A DNA stretch of 64,000 nt from Molanna angustata (GCA_963576475.1 OY754984.1:17645215-17709214), one strand, 5' to 3'. Positions 11,341 to 22,760 are shown, counted from the first letter of the stretch. Translations and numbers: made by a program. The notes: a model not told the origin generated them from the sequence alone.

Positions 11341-12269
11341 CAAAACTCCTTCTTTCAAAGAGCATGCAATATTTATAATAACTTTTTTAAGACAGTCGAC
11401 ATATTTAGACACTCTAAAACTAAATATAAAAGTGCCATATCAGACGCCCTTCTAGGCTCGCGATAACTGGTTTCTGCTTGGTTCAATTTGACTACGATTC
11501 CAACAGCTTCCCTTCCCCCTAATATTCTTAATTTATTATCCTTTTCTTCCTTTCCATAACTGTATAAATTTTCCATAGTAAATTTTCCATAAAACTTTCC
11601 ATAATAAATGAGCATAAATTTGTTAACACTGCACTATGTAACTATCCGCAAACTGAAATGGTTTATAATGTGTAATTATTTTTTTAGTCTTTTTAATATA
11701 TTCTGTAATGACTGTATGTTTGTTTGGTTAATAAATAAAATAAAAAATAAAAATAAAATATCAACATTGTTAAGACATTATTCCCGTGTGTGAGGAAATT
11801 TGGTATTGAGCTAATAAAATATTCAAATAACAAAGTATTTTCAAGAATGGTCGTTTGAATTCTGGCAACAATGACCGTATTACCAATAAAGCCTCTCAGA
11901 TCCTTCATTCCAAAACACATCCGAAGATTTTGACCTTAGCGATATTTTCCATAGAAGGATAAATATTAACTTTTATTGTATTTTATATTGGATCCAAAAA
12001 CTGTTTTCATGTAAATTTATTTTGTCGTTGGCATAATTTCTCGGCGAATGGAAATAGGGTAGCCAAAATCTTTAAAAAAAATCTTGGCCCCGGTCTGGTC
12101 TTGACTCCGTCACTCAATCTTCTTAACCCTCATTATATTTTACGTAGGTATTTTCACTAATGTAGTTCATCTATAATTATTTTTTTGAGCATATTTAATT
12201 AATAGTTTTAAAATATGAAATGTTTATGTTATATTATTGTTTATGTTTTTCAAAATATAAAAAAATGTA
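11341..12269. other. Gene-free stretch
   Basis: Only short frames occur. The 80-codon minus frame at 11373-11615 has no recognisable motif. No exon with convincing splice sites was found. Confidence 0.45.
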
Positions 12270-12322
12270 TTGCACACTGGCGAGCTTATTGCTTTTAGGC
12301 AATTTATTCCGATCAACCAGAT
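12270..12322 (-). mobile_element. LINE-derived 3' tail core, diverged copy
   Basis: The reverse complement reads TGGTTGATCGGAATAAATTG, then CCTAAAAGCAATAAGCTCGCCAGTG. This aligns with the core at 46343-46395 with several changes. Confidence 0.55.
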
Positions 12323-12696
12323 ATATTTTAGACTAATTAATTGTTTATTAAAATGCAATCGACGACAAATAAGATTTTTGCACTTTGGAACTCCTATGCA
12401 TAAGGTTCCGGATTCTGTTTTCGGTGGAGATACAGATTTACTCTTTGTGTAAAGAAAGGTCATTATTGTTAGATTCCCAGAAGGTTTATATTTTTTACAT
12501 AGATCTTGGTCATACCCCTGATGTTTCTTATTTTAAAAGTTATGAAGTCCACGAGTGTGAAACTTCCATTCACATTCATCGATTGTTCTGTGAAGGGGCC
12601 GATTACAGTCCCCATATGCCCCAGAACGGGTGGTGGTGTGAGTAGCGTAAAGAAAGGTTGGTTCGAAATTTGTCGTAGGTATAATTCTTTTGTGGT

Positions 12697-12947
12697 TCAA
12701 ACAAAGTCAATATGGAGATCGCTATACCACTTCCACGCCGGTGACGCTATAGAACCCATTGGTCCTGTTCGCCCCTGGACGCAGCCGCAACGTCGGACAA
12801 CACAAAAAATCCACTATCCATCAGGTTCAACCACTGCCCCCGAGAATCCAACCTCAAACGGCGGGGCAACCTCCTAGGCACACCGATCGAACGGAAGGGC
12901 TTGTCCCCGCACCTCTCGGTCCTCGTGGGGTCAAAACAAAGTCAATA
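12697..12947. mobile_element. GC-rich insert flanked by a 14-bp direct repeat
   Basis: AAACAAAGTCAATA ends at 12712 and again at 12947, bracketing ~221 bp (12713-12933). The enclosed DNA is clearly GC-richer than its surroundings (for example ACGCAGCCGCAACGTCGGAC). The direct repeats look like a target-site duplication, which suggests a retroposed fragment, perhaps a GC-rich 5' region or an unknown short element. The plus frame 12506-12877 crosses the left junction and so is not a natural gene. The family is not recognised. Confidence 0.5.
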
Positions 12948-13064
12948 AATGTATCAAATAAAATAATACGAATAAATACATATTTTAGAATTTAACTTAA
13001 AAATATAAAATTTTAATTTCAATATTAATACAGCTAGCGACAAATACCTTGACTATGTTGTCAT

Positions 13065-13180
13065 GTGGGGTGTGCAAAGCACAAATTTATATGTTTTCGC
13101 TTGGTTTGGTATATGTGCAAACCGCCCCCATACACGGCAGAAATTCTCGAGATATTTGCTGGAAACTATAGGTATCGATA
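13065..13180 (+). repeat. Dispersed repeat family C, copy 1
   Basis: Landmarks are GTGCAAAGCACAAATTTATA, TTCGCTTGGTTTGGTA, TGTGCAAACCGCCCCCAT and GCTGGAAACTATAG. They recur in order at 15035-15145 and, reversed, at 19075-19150. Confidence 0.55.
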
Positions 13181-13938
13181 TTTTTTTTTTCTAAAAATAT
13201 ATTTTTTTTTATTAAGTTTGACAACCCAAAGAAATATCCATTTGAATTTGGTTTTCAAAAATGGTAAAGACTATTAACTTCCTAACCATCCATTACGAAA
13301 CCCCTTTTTGTATTTATATATTCTTTTTACATTTATAGTTAGGTCGGTTAGCTGTGGAATGAAGACATTTTAAAATTCTATTGAAAATTAGCTGAATATT
13401 TCATTGAATATATCTGTATTTTTTTCTGATTTGCATTATTCATACAGAAATAATATTCCAGTTACTAAGTCGGCAGGCAGACCTAACAGTCTCCCATTTA
13501 ACCCAAAGTTAAACTTTAGAGATAATACGTTATCATACAGCCAGATAACCAAATGGGACAGTTAGCTACGATTTAACGTTTCACCCCAAACAAATTCAGC
13601 GTATTGTTGTTACCTTAACCTAGAAATTGAAGTATTTATAATTTTATTGAAAAAATGTCAAAAGTAGAAATCACTGAATACAAAGGCTTCAGAGTACACA
13701 CCACACACATTCACTTACCCCTAATACGGAATAATTAGCCGACATCTCTGATACTATTTCACTCACGATGCGAATGTTTAATGTTGCGAAGCCATGGCAT
13801 CTGACGTTTTCCTATTCCTGAAGTAAAAAGGAAGAAATGATATACAGCAAATTTCAAGAATTCCTTGGATTTTCTTCGCAAAATTGACGATTGTTGCTTA
13901 AAAATCGACCATTGCTTCTTGACATCTCATTTATTTAG
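13181..13938. other. Gene-free stretch
   Basis: AT-rich with no recognisable gene or repeat. Confidence 0.5.
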
Positions 13939-13940
13939 GA

Positions 13941-14240
13941 TCTAGGTTATTCAATCTCCGTGTTATTCGATCTAGGTTATTCAATCTCCGTGTTATTCGA
14001 TCTAGGTTATTCAATCTCCGTGTTATTCGATCTAGGTTATTCAATCTCCGTGTTATTCGATCTAGGTTATTCAATCTCCGTGTTATTCGATCTAGGTTAT
14101 TCAATCTCCGTGTTATTCGATCTAGGTTATTCAATCTCCGTGTTATTCGATCTAGGTTATTCAATCTCCGTGTTATTCGATCTAGGTTATTCAATCCCCG
14201 TGTTTTCGATCTAGGTTATTCTATATCGATCGTGTTTTCT
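13941..14240. repeat. 30-bp near-perfect minisatellite
   Basis: The unit TCTAGGTTATTCAATCTCCG plus TGTTATTCGA repeats exactly, with eight identical units from 13941. Two slightly changed units follow (CCCCG at about 14196, then a terminal variant to 14240). A 30-bp unit keeps both strands open, giving 10-residue repeats V-L-F-D-L-G-Y-S-I-S (plus) and N-N-L-D-R-I-T-R-R-L (minus). The lack of divergence among inner units points to recent expansion or homogenisation. Not a gene. Confidence 0.9.
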
Positions 14241-14552
<312 letters not shown>

Positions 14553-14589
14553 AATATATGCACACTAACTGACTCATTTCCATAATGCA

Positions 14590-14920
14590 ACAACAACATA
14601 CCATCACGCCATTTCCCTATTTGGGGTAGGCAGAGAGAACCGAACGCCAGACTACTCTCTCTTGACATACATTCCTCGCTTCATTTACGTCCATACATCG
14701 TCTCATACACGCTCTTCTATTATTCTTACTTTTAACATCACTATCTTTCTTAATCCCATTTATGTGATCGTACAAACTTTTTCTTGGCCGACCTCTACTT
14801 TTCGTTCCTCTTTTATCAGCCTTGTATACTTTTTTTGTCAGACGGTCATCACTCATTCTTTCTATGTGGCCGAACCACCTTAGGGCATTTATTTTCATCT
14901 TACTTACGATATTTCTTTCA
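14590..14920 (-). pseudogene. LINE reverse transcriptase C-terminal tail
   Basis: Within a 190-codon minus frame (14617-15189), residues ~91-190 read I-V-S-K-M-K, R-W-F-G-H-I-E-R-M, G-R-P-R-K-S, R-R-A-C-M-R-R-C-M-D-V-N-E-A-R and S-A-Y-P. This is the conserved post-RT tail of the LINE type also seen at 5946-6640. The first ~90 residues of that frame are not LINE: they come from neighbouring AT-rich DNA and repeat family C. The open frame is therefore a chance chimera. The 3' UTR continues to about 14590 (GGTAGGCAGAGAG on the plus strand). It is the best-preserved tail of this family here, with no stop in the last 100 codons. Confidence 0.75.
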
Positions 14921-15015
14921 ATCGCAATAATGCAATTTCTTCTAATATGCCTAAGTATACCAAAAAAAAGAATGCAAGTGAAAAAACAAAGAAATATAAG
15001 TAACACTAAGGTATA

Positions 15016-15145
15016 ATTTTCATCTTGAACGAGCTTCCGGTTGCAAAGAGCGTAAATTTGTGTCTTTTTGCTTCGTTGGTTAACGTGCAAATCGCCCCCA
15101 TTCTCGATTAAAAGTTCAAGTGAATTGGCGATAGCTTTAATAGTA
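15016..15145 (+). repeat. Dispersed repeat family C, copy 2
   Basis: Shares GTAAATTTGTGT, TTTGCTTCGTTGGTTA, GTGCAAATCGCCCCCAT and GGCGATAGCTTTAATAG with the copies at 13065 and 19075. Confidence 0.5.
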
Positions 15146-15342
15146 AAATTCATCAAAACAAAAAAGGTAGCGAAAGGACAAGGAGACACAGAGAGGAGTT
15201 TATCTCTGATATGATTGAAATATGCACATCATTTTCTGTTGGTTCAATATTCTAATTGTCTTTTAATAATGTAAATATTAATATGTGCTACAAATTTTTT
15301 GAAAATGAACATAAAAGTCAAGCACAAGCATTTATTTGCTTA

Positions 15343-15412
15343 TTTTAGGGAACGTAGGAAGATGTATATGTACTTGTTTAACAAGGACATATTCATTTAA
15401 AAAAAAAAAAAG
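15343..15412 (+). mobile_element. SINE family 2 tail fragment
   Basis: TTTAGGGAACGTAGGAAGAT, TACTTGTTTAACAAGGACAT and an A-rich end match the 3' part of the SINE at 17163-17345 and 47258-47392. The tRNA-like head is absent. Confidence 0.5.
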
Positions 15413-16640
15413 TTGTTAGAAAAGATGTTCTACATGTCTTACAAATTTGTACGTAGGTGATATTAAAACTGTTTTTACAATCGTATTGTTTTTACAAATC
15501 GTATCAGTTGACCCGATTGTTTGCCTGTTTTATTATTTCACCTTGTTAGTTGAATTAATATTATTTAAGCATATTTTATCTTTTTTATCATGTGTTTTAT
15601 TAATCTTGTGGATCGCAAAAAAAAAATACACTGCGCTCAATTCGTTCACTGCGTCCAACAGTCTCAGTCGGTTCCAGCAAAGGTGAGGGAAATGATTACC
15701 ATATTCAAATCATCTGCTATAGTTAATTGCGCATTTGTGCTCAACACACCACCTCCGCTGATGATGTATTTGATATTGTAGACTCACCTACTAACTATAC
15801 ACAGTACATAACACTCTATCCCTTCATCCCTTCGAGGGATATTTATTTTTATACGCTTGTAACACTCCTCCGCTTTCCCTACATATTATATACGTTTCCC
15901 GACATTACTAGAAATGTCAAAACCGCATAGTGCTATTTTAACAAATTTATGAACAGCATTTTCCGCCAGCAAATTGTTTGCTTAGAATCATATTTTAGTG
16001 ATATGTAAAGTACAAAATTTTTATTTATTTAAAAAAAAAACTTGAAGTAAGCACTTTACGTATTTGTACTCCTCACTACCTGAACGGTGGGGGGAGCTAT
16101 GAATTCGCAATTTTTAGGTCATATTTTAATTGCAGATTTTCGACAAGTATCACGCTGAGATTGTATTCTGAAAGTTTCATCACTATGTATGTACTATGTA
16201 CGGCGTATTTATTCTACTTTATCGATTAAAGACTAAGTACTTATTAAATTCTTATCAATTTTTTGTTAATCTGTACATCTAATACTCGCTTATATATCAT
16301 TAATAGTTTTGAAGGATATCTGATCAGTGCCTCTCAATTTTTTATCTTTCAAATATTTCAAAGTGACCCCAAGTTCAGGAAACTTAAAATTTGATATTTT
16401 TATTTTCAAATTGCTAAATGGGACATCACTTTCATTGAATGGTATTGAAGAATTGTCAAGTTTTCACTATGAAATATTTAAATGAAAATAATTGTAGAAC
16501 CTCTGAAAATTTTCTTTGGTGAAAACTTGGTATAACGATGGCCACAATCCAATCATATTTATGTCTTTGGTTATTTATTTTTAATAAATCATTTTTTTTA
16601 GCTGTTTACTTCTCACGGTATTTAATGTGGTAGGTAACGG
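15413..16640. other. Gene-free stretch
   Basis: Two or three short frames (for example 15447-15686 and 15727-15930) have no recognisable motif. No element identified. Confidence 0.45.
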
Positions 16641-16835
16641 AAAGGTATGTATGTCAAATATTAATTTAACACGCACCCAATAACAAGTGCCCACATTCTG
16701 GAGACTTACGATGTCAATCAACTCATAGATCCAGCTTGAAAACTCAACAATAAACTGTGTATCCTCTGAGAATCAAACCAGGGACCTTTGGATCTACAGT
16801 CAGATACCTAACCAACTGAGCCATGAATGCCGACA
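16641..16835 (-). mobile_element. tRNA-derived SINE family 1, copy 2
   Basis: It has the same layout as the copy at 8987-9176: on the minus strand, tRNA-like head (GGCTCAGTTGG, then a decayed B box), body, and GGGTGCGTGTTAAATTAATA tail. It is more diverged than the copy at 21362. Confidence 0.75.
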
Positions 16836-16899
16836 TTAATCACACAAAAATCTTTCTATAAACGAATATTTGATTAATGATACTTATCTAATGATACTA

Positions 16900-16995
16900 G
16901 TGTAGGTATGGGCATGCACATATGCGTCGTGCTTCCTTTTATAAGGTAATGCAAGCTCGCACACCTGTTGCTAGTTACTCCACATTGTGGAATAT
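16900..16995 (+). repeat. Dispersed repeat family E, copy 2
   Basis: TTCCTTTTATAAGGTAATGC, CGCACACCTGTTGCTAGTTA and CCACATTGTGG match the copy at 41866-41962 read in reverse, and the copy at 10537 more loosely. Confidence 0.55.
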
Positions 16996-17162
16996 TCTGA
17001 AATGCTATGTACGTATGATATATGTATATTTGTCAAAAAATTGTACAAAAAGGTCTCCCTGTCAAATATTTTAAATTGTTCGTAAATAGCCCTAAAACAG
17101 AAAAACTTAATAGGGCAGTAGTAAATGTTTTATACAATTGTTTAGAAAAAAATGTAAAATAA

Positions 17163-17345
17163 AACAGATGGGTCGGTGGCAGAGCGGTTAGCGCGCAGGG
17201 TTTGTAATCCAGTGGTCGCGAGTTCGAATCCTGCCACGACTGATTTCGTCCACCTATAACAATCATTTAGATATGCTTAATTTAGGGAATGTATGAGGAT
17301 ATATATGGACTTGTTACATATTTATTATTTAAAATAAAAAAGGAA
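17163..17345 (+). mobile_element. tRNA-derived SINE family 2, full-length copy
   Basis: GGTGGCAGAGCGGTTAGCGC (A-box region, 17174) and GGTCGCGAGTTCGAATCCTG (B-box region, 17212) are spaced as in a tRNA gene. They are followed by TTTCGTCCACCTATA, TTTAGGGAATGTATGAGG, a TACTTGTT-like segment and an A-rich end. The head resembles a type II-like tRNA, but the acceptor ends do not pair. Other copies are at 46620-46768 (minus), 47258-47392 (B box deleted) and 57300-58005 (interrupted). Confidence 0.8.
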
Positions 17346-17351
17346 ATAAAA

Positions 17352-17442
17352 CACTTAAGGTCCCTAATAACCTCGATAAGGCCCAAAGGCCCCTGATAAC
17401 CTCTAAAAGGCCCAAAGGCCCCTGATAACCTCGAAAAACTCG
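17352..17442. repeat. Short ~31-bp minisatellite, three units
   Basis: AAGGCCCAAAGGCCCCTGAT, then AACCTC, repeats about three times, GC-rich in an AT-rich setting. Confidence 0.65.
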
Positions 17443-17779
17443 TTAAAATGTGAACCATGGAGGACAAGAGATTCAGAGGCCGCTAACCGATCTAATGGAG
17501 TGACTCAAGTCAAGTCTGCTCTTCAATTACTGAAGAAGAGCAAATGAAACAAATCCACAATCAGTACTGTTGGATATAGAGAGAAAGGAATATTGCACCA
17601 ACATGGTGGCGAACTTCTTCCTCAGAATCGACAGTTCCTCAGGTCAAGGAAGGAACCCACTAGCCTCTATATCACAACACATAAAACACCACCTCCAAAC
17701 ACGATTTGGGTATTATATGAGCACGGCGCGTAGGTTTAAGTTGATTGATATAAAATAACGTGAACTAAAAAAATACAAA
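17443..17779 (+). other. Unassigned sequence with a 62-codon frame
   Basis: The frame at 17570-17758 has fairly mixed composition and codon usage compared with its surroundings (it includes R-I-D-S-S-S-G-Q-G-R-N-P). No family is recognised. It could be a relic of coding sequence from a transposon or host gene. It ends just before the pogo-like element. Confidence 0.25.
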
Positions 17780-18909
17780 GGGGAGACCCGCCAAAGTTGA
17801 CGAAGTGCCTAAGATGACGAATGCTTTTTTTTTTCTGTGTAATGCATTAGTGAGAATACAATATGCGATGAAAAGAATAAAGAATAGTATACTGACTACG
17901 GATCAAATAAGTCTGTCTCGTGTCGGCAAGGTATTTGCATGTGAACCGCAGTTTGTTGTTTTTTGAGTCGTTGATGTAAAAAAACTGTGTTTAAAAATAG
18001 TGTTTTAAAAAATATCGGTATACTTAAGCAAAAAACTGTTTACATATTTGAAATAAAGGTGTATTTTACTGTATCCTGTAAGTAAATTTAAATCATTAAT
18101 ATTATATTTATGAATTATATTTGTATATTTTTTTTAAATGTCACTCACGGGAAAGATGACACGGGTAAGTTGACGAATTCGTCATCTAACCCTGCATAGT
18201 ATATACTATATTTTTGATAGTCATCTTCTATTGTGAACTTTTTTATTGTTAAGGTTGATCAATATACATGTTGTATTATAAAATGTAATAACTTTATACA
18301 CTTTACAGGTAAGTAATTGCTTCGAAACAGACTCTGTCTAGTGAAGCAGTTATCTTTAATATTTTTTTATAATAGTTACTTATTATGTTCTAAATATATT
18401 CATAAATACATATATTGTAAATAGCTATATATATCTTGATTGACTTATTGTTAATATTTAATTTTTATTTTAGATAAAATACCGTACACATATGAAAGAA
18501 CGACGGAAAGAGACTTCCAAATTTCATATTGACTTTTTAAAATTATTTAGGTACATATGTATGATATTATGTGTCAACTCGTAGCGAAATGCAATAAAAA
18601 TGTTTTAATCCTTTATCTTTTTAATTTAACCTAGAATTGTAAGACATAACCCATACTGTGGTGCAATTCGTCAACTTTCCCTATGCATATAGTCATCTTA
18701 CCCGTTGTACGGGTAAGATGACGAATTTGACGATGTTTTTAAAATACAATTTATCTATAAATTCTTATGTTTTCGCAAAAAATAATGTTTGCATTATTGA
18801 AGGCAAATATATTTTCTATAATTATGCTAACATTTTTTTTCAATAAACATTCCATCAAAGGTGATATCTTACAAATCCCTTAACATCGCCAACTTAGGCG
18901 GGTCTCCCC
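17780..18909. mobile_element. pogo-like DNA element 1 (non-autonomous)
   Basis: The ends are inverted copies: GGGGAGACCCGCC at 17780 and its reverse complement ending at 18909, with similarity continuing into AAGTTG.CGA. The right flank is TA and the left flank AA, so the TA duplication typical of Tc1/mariner-pogo elements may have mutated on one side. Inside are subterminal repeats of GGTAAG(T/A)TGACGAATT in both orientations, near 18164-18194 and 18665-18732, including CTTACCCGTTGTACGGGTAAG. No transposase can be read. Length is 1,130 bp. The architecture matches the elements at 30418 and 59107. Confidence 0.65.
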
Positions 18910-18944
18910 TACACATTGATATAAGTAAAATGAAATAATATTTC

Positions 18945-19075
18945 TGGCGCACTTCAGGGGTGACATCCGAGCGAGACATCGTCACCTCATTTATAAGGAC
19001 TGTTGTTTTCATTGTTCACAAATAAACTAATTTCTCAATAGATGGCGTTATAAAAAGGTTAGGTATACCAACGAA
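18945..19075 (-). repeat. Dispersed repeat family A, 3' fragment
   Basis: The reverse complement carries AACGCCATCTATTGAGAAAT, a TGAACAATGAAAACAACAGT segment, GAGGTGAC and GTCACCCCTGAAGTGCGCCA. It matches the right end of the copy at 63241-63655. Confidence 0.6.
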
Positions 19076-19150
19076 GCAAAAACACAAATTTGCGCTGTGC
19101 GCACCCGGATCTCTGGTTCGATATATTTGGCGGAAACTATAGCATTACCT
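19075..19150 (-). repeat. Dispersed repeat family C, copy 3
   Basis: The reverse complement reads CTATAGTTTCCGCCAAATAT, then GCGCAAATTTGTGTTTTTGC and TTCGTTGGTATACCTAACC. The middle matches 15035-15075. The two end landmarks are rearranged relative to copy 1, so this copy may be composite. Confidence 0.4.
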
Positions 19151-19469
19151 CCTTGTGGTAGAGGAAACGGTTTGATGTGCTACCACATTTACCGAAAAAA
19201 TACTCTTTTTGCGTAGGTACTGGCAACCAAGCGGTCACCAATAAAGTGTGTTGATAACCAAGTGGTTACCAGTTGCTATATTAAATCAAAGTTATTTGAT
19301 ATGCTTTGTATTAAAATTGCAAAGACAGCGGTTTTGAGGGTATGAAGAAGAAAGAATGGTTCAAACTTACAATGAGTATATTGATCACAATTAACAGTTT
19401 TCTTATAGGTAAATTTACAAACAATATAACACTTACAAAGGAACTTTCTCACGATGAGTAAGTATAACG

Positions 19470-19860
19470 AGCGAGTCAAAGTGACCGAATATTCGCATGG
19501 TGAAGTACCATCGTGCTCGCGGGGAAGGAATGAAGTGACGCCGTGCTCGCGTGGTCGAGAAGTGACCAGTGGTCGCGTAGTGAAAAAAAAGCGTGTCCGC
19601 GGGGTCGTAACAGCGTGAAGTGACATCGTGTACAGGCGTAAACTCCCTTATATAGCTCTTGTGCTAAGGGTGGCAAGTTCAATTGTCCTCGAACTTTCTA
19701 GATCATTTCATCGAACCATCATACCCTGTTGAAGTTTATTGACACTCGCTTGACGCCGAGGGCGATGAACTCGGTCTAGCGAAAAAACAAATATACTTGT
19801 TGTCGCTAGGCGCGCTTGAAAGAAATTTCTAGAAGTGGTCTGCCACACTTTTAAGAAAAT
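19470..19860. repeat. GC-rich dispersed repeat family D, copy 1
   Basis: Landmarks TTCGCATGGTGAAGTACCAT, CGTGCTCGCG.GG, GACACTCGCTTGACG, GGCGATGAACTCGGTCTAGC and GTCGCTAGGCGCGC, then a GTGGTCTGCCACA end, recur in order at 62765-63005. It contains CTAGCGA...TCGCTAGG, which could pair. Composition is far richer in GC than its surroundings. The TG..CA-like ends would suit an LTR, but no flanking duplication was confirmed. The 116-codon minus frame here is incidental. Confidence 0.6.
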
Positions 19861-20840
19861 TCTGTTAAAAAATACAATAATTTGTAAACAATATTGATTT
19901 TCGACTCCAATTTCAATAACATCTCTCATTTCACTTTTTCATCGATTTGATTTTGTAGTTTCATTTTCTTTCTCGAATTTTTTTTTAATGGTTCCTTAAT
20001 GAAAAGCGTGTACAGGATATCGATTACCAGATTCAAATTACAAGAATATCAAAATAAGATTGTTTCAATTTTTTATTTGGGAAATTCTTAAATTTTAATT
20101 GAAAAACTTTTTCGTTTACGTCCGCTGAAATTTCATTTTAGTTCGCGCTCACCTTGAATTAACGAACTCTCGCAATTAAAGTCTGAACTGAAAAATTCAC
20201 AAGATAAACATGATTCTCTGTGCGAAAAAGAGAATATTATAGCACTTAAAGTCATTAGTAATCAAACACCACAATATGTATTAATTTAATATTGTTTTTC
20301 AAATATCAAATATTTACACTAGACCTTAGAAAACGCACTATTCATTTTACCAATGTCGGAAGAGCTGTCTAAGTTGATGTTAAACTAGAAAATTTTCGAC
20401 ACAAAAAATAATAAGTTGTACTAAAAATAATTATTATCATACAATTACTTAAATAATATGTCGAAAAAACTAATTTTTTTGAAAAATGTTATCAAATGCG
20501 AAATCATAATAATGTTGATATAATTATTTCTGCCGCCAATTCCCATTCAATTTATAAATCAACTCGCTCACGTGAGTAAAAACTAAACCTTACCAAAATA
20601 TTGATGGGAATGGATATTGACGTACCCATCATACTATTATTTCGTTGTCGTATACTATTATTATACTATTATTATTACATCATACTATTATTACATCTCG
20701 TATAATATTCGGTTAGTTAGATACCTATATTTTTTATCGAAAGTTCTTGATGGAATTCCATTAAAATTACTTACAATTTTTTAATGAACATTGAAAATTG
20801 TAAGAAATATTCGGTTAGGTTTATTAAATATTTATTTATT
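19861..20840. other. Gene-free AT-rich stretch
   Basis: Contains ATACTATTATTA runs near 20640-20700. A short segment near 20525-20575 resembles 21590-21630 inverted. Nothing else was recognised. Confidence 0.45.
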
Positions 20841-20869
20841 TATTTAATACCCGTCGAGAAGTAGGCGGG

Positions 20870-21355
20870 ACTTTAGACTGCCGCAGACAAACCTGGCAGG
20901 TACACAAAATAGTGTGTACTACAAAGGCTTACAACTTTATAATGATTTGCCTGAATCTGTAAAGGAGGCGTCTAGTCTTGCCTCTTTTCGTCGCTTAGGT
21001 GCTGAATACATAAAACAAAAGTTTTTTTTTAAAATCGTGTGTTTCTATTGTTTATATATGTATATATATGTTCTAAGATTCTATAATATCTGTTTTGCTT
21101 GTTTTGATACTATATTATTATGTTATTGTTTTTTTTCCATGTTCTTTGATGTCTTCTATTGTGGTGGTGTGTTTTCCTTTTGTTTTTACTTTGTGTTTTA
21201 TTGTTATTGATAGGTACGTGTCTTTTTTGTGTGTTCATTTATTCATCCGATGTTGATTTGTTTTTTTTTTATTATTTGTTTTTATTTTTGTTTATACTAG
21301 ATGAAAGAAATTGTATTTTTTTTACATCTAAATAAAATATATACAACAACAACAA
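20870..21355 (+). pseudogene. LINE C-terminal stub and 3' UTR
   Basis: The frame from about 20914 reads Y-Y-K-G-L-Q-L-Y-N-D-L-P-E-S-V-K and S-L-A-S-F-R-R. This resembles the end of LINE reverse transcriptases (.YKG..LYN.LP..IK.....F...). Low-complexity T-rich 3' UTR follows, with a (CAA)n tail near 21343-21355 as the likely 3' terminus. Only about 40 meaningful codons remain. Confidence 0.55.
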
Positions 21356-21361
21356 TATTGC

Positions 21362-21567
21362 TTCCCGGGCTACTAACAGGTACTATGTCAAATATTTATT
21401 TAACACGCACCCAATAACAAGTTGCCACATTCTGGAGACTTATGATATTAATCGTCTCACATATCCAGACATAAAACACAATTAAAAACTGTGTCTCCAC
21501 CGGGAATCGAACCCGGGACCATTGGATCAGCAGTCAGATACCCAACCAACTGAGCTACGAAGGCCGA
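21362..21567 (-). mobile_element. tRNA-derived SINE family 1, well-preserved copy
   Basis: The minus strand shows GTAGCTCAGTTGGTTGGGTA (A box), GGGTTCGATTCCCGGTGG (B box), the body with TGTGTTTTATGTCTGGATAT, GGGTGCGTGTTAAATAAATA and the end GTTAGTAGCCCGGGAAG. The T-arm CCGGG/CCCGG pair is intact. This is among the cleanest copies in the window. Confidence 0.85.
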
Positions 21568-22585
21568 AGGTTTAGTTAGTGTTTAATGATAATAGCGACT
21601 TATAAATTGAATAGAAATTGGTTGCGGGAAGCCATTTGAGGTTAGGAATAAGTTTATTATGTATAGGTAAGTATTGTTATTTTTTATGTTTAAATTATCG
21701 CGATTAATGTAATCTTTGGCAGCTCATCTGACATTGCTAAAATGATAAATGCGTTTTCCACGCTCTAGTAATATTTACATTGTATGTAGGTTATGCCGTA
21801 ATGTTATTCAGACCACACCATAGCAATCATGCTAACATTTCATGACGCATGAAGTCAAAATCGACGGGTCCTTTCTACACTCATTTTTACTAAAATTATC
21901 CGTAAAAAATATTATGATCAGAGGGGCAAGTCTGGTCAGTGATAATTTTGACTTGGTAATGAGTTTGGCTCTATTGATATGTTGTGCAGTTCAATATTCG
22001 AATATAAAAAGAGTCGAAAAACTACTGGGTTCTTCTTCTTCTTTTATATTCATTTTTATTTTATCATTTTTATTTTTTGCTTATTCCATTGTTTCATTTT
22101 TAATTGTACCTTTGTATGTATGTATTTTACTTCGTGTTTCATAAATCGAAGTAGTAATTTTAAAATAACGTAAAAGCTCACTAAGAGGGTTTAAAAAAAA
22201 TAATAAATAAATTATGAGTACCTATGTATATCATAAAATAATAAAATTAAATTAGCGTACTGGTAATATTTAAAATTATAGATTTGGCTTTCCAAATAAG
22301 TAAAATAACAGTACCTATTTAATAAACAGCAAAAGGGTAAGTTGGTTGGAAAAAAATTTGAAGTAAAAATTGAAGTAAAAATTTTAATATTTAATCAATT
22401 TGACAAATATTTTAAAAATAATAATAAATATAATAATAATATAATAACAAGAGACATAACTGTTCATCATATCAGCCACTGGTAATATTCCAAAATCGTT
22501 AATTTAGAAATTTTAGATTTATGTAAAAACTTAATAATAAAAATGCAAAAAAACGGTTATAACGAATACATGTAGAATCGTTAAA
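21568..22585. other. Gene-free stretch
   Basis: The 100-codon frame at 21842-22144 ends in low-complexity hydrophobic residues encoded by T-rich DNA. No domain is recognised. Confidence 0.4.
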
Positions 22586-22589
22586 GATT

Positions 22590-22760
22590 TTTTTAACTTT
22601 AATATTCGGGAATCAGTAGGGTTGATAGGTAGTATAGAGACCTCCTCAGAGCCTAATCCTTTGATATGTTAAGTATCTGGATGGGTGAACTATTCCCAAT
22701 TGAATGCTTGATGATGCGTTTGTTGCATTTTATTTTGTTCTATTAAATAATTGACAATAA
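22590..22760 (+). repeat. Dispersed repeat family I, copy 1
   Basis: TATTCGGGAATCAGTAGGGT, GGTAGTATAGAGACCTCCTC, AGAGCCTAATCCTTTGATAT, GGGTGAACTATTCCCAATTG and ATGATGCGTTTGTTGCATTT all recur, reverse complemented, at 53625-53800. Class unknown. Confidence 0.7.

Noticed and set aside
12506..12877. 123-codon frame as a gene
   Set aside because: It spans the junction of the GC-rich insert with AT-rich DNA and has no recognisable domain.
14617..15189. 190-codon frame as one gene
   Set aside because: Only the last ~100 codons are a LINE tail; the first part is AT-rich DNA and repeat family C joined by chance.
22013..22144. Membrane protein segment in the 100-codon frame at 21842
   Set aside because: The hydrophobic run comes from T-rich low-complexity DNA and there is no supporting motif or splice context.
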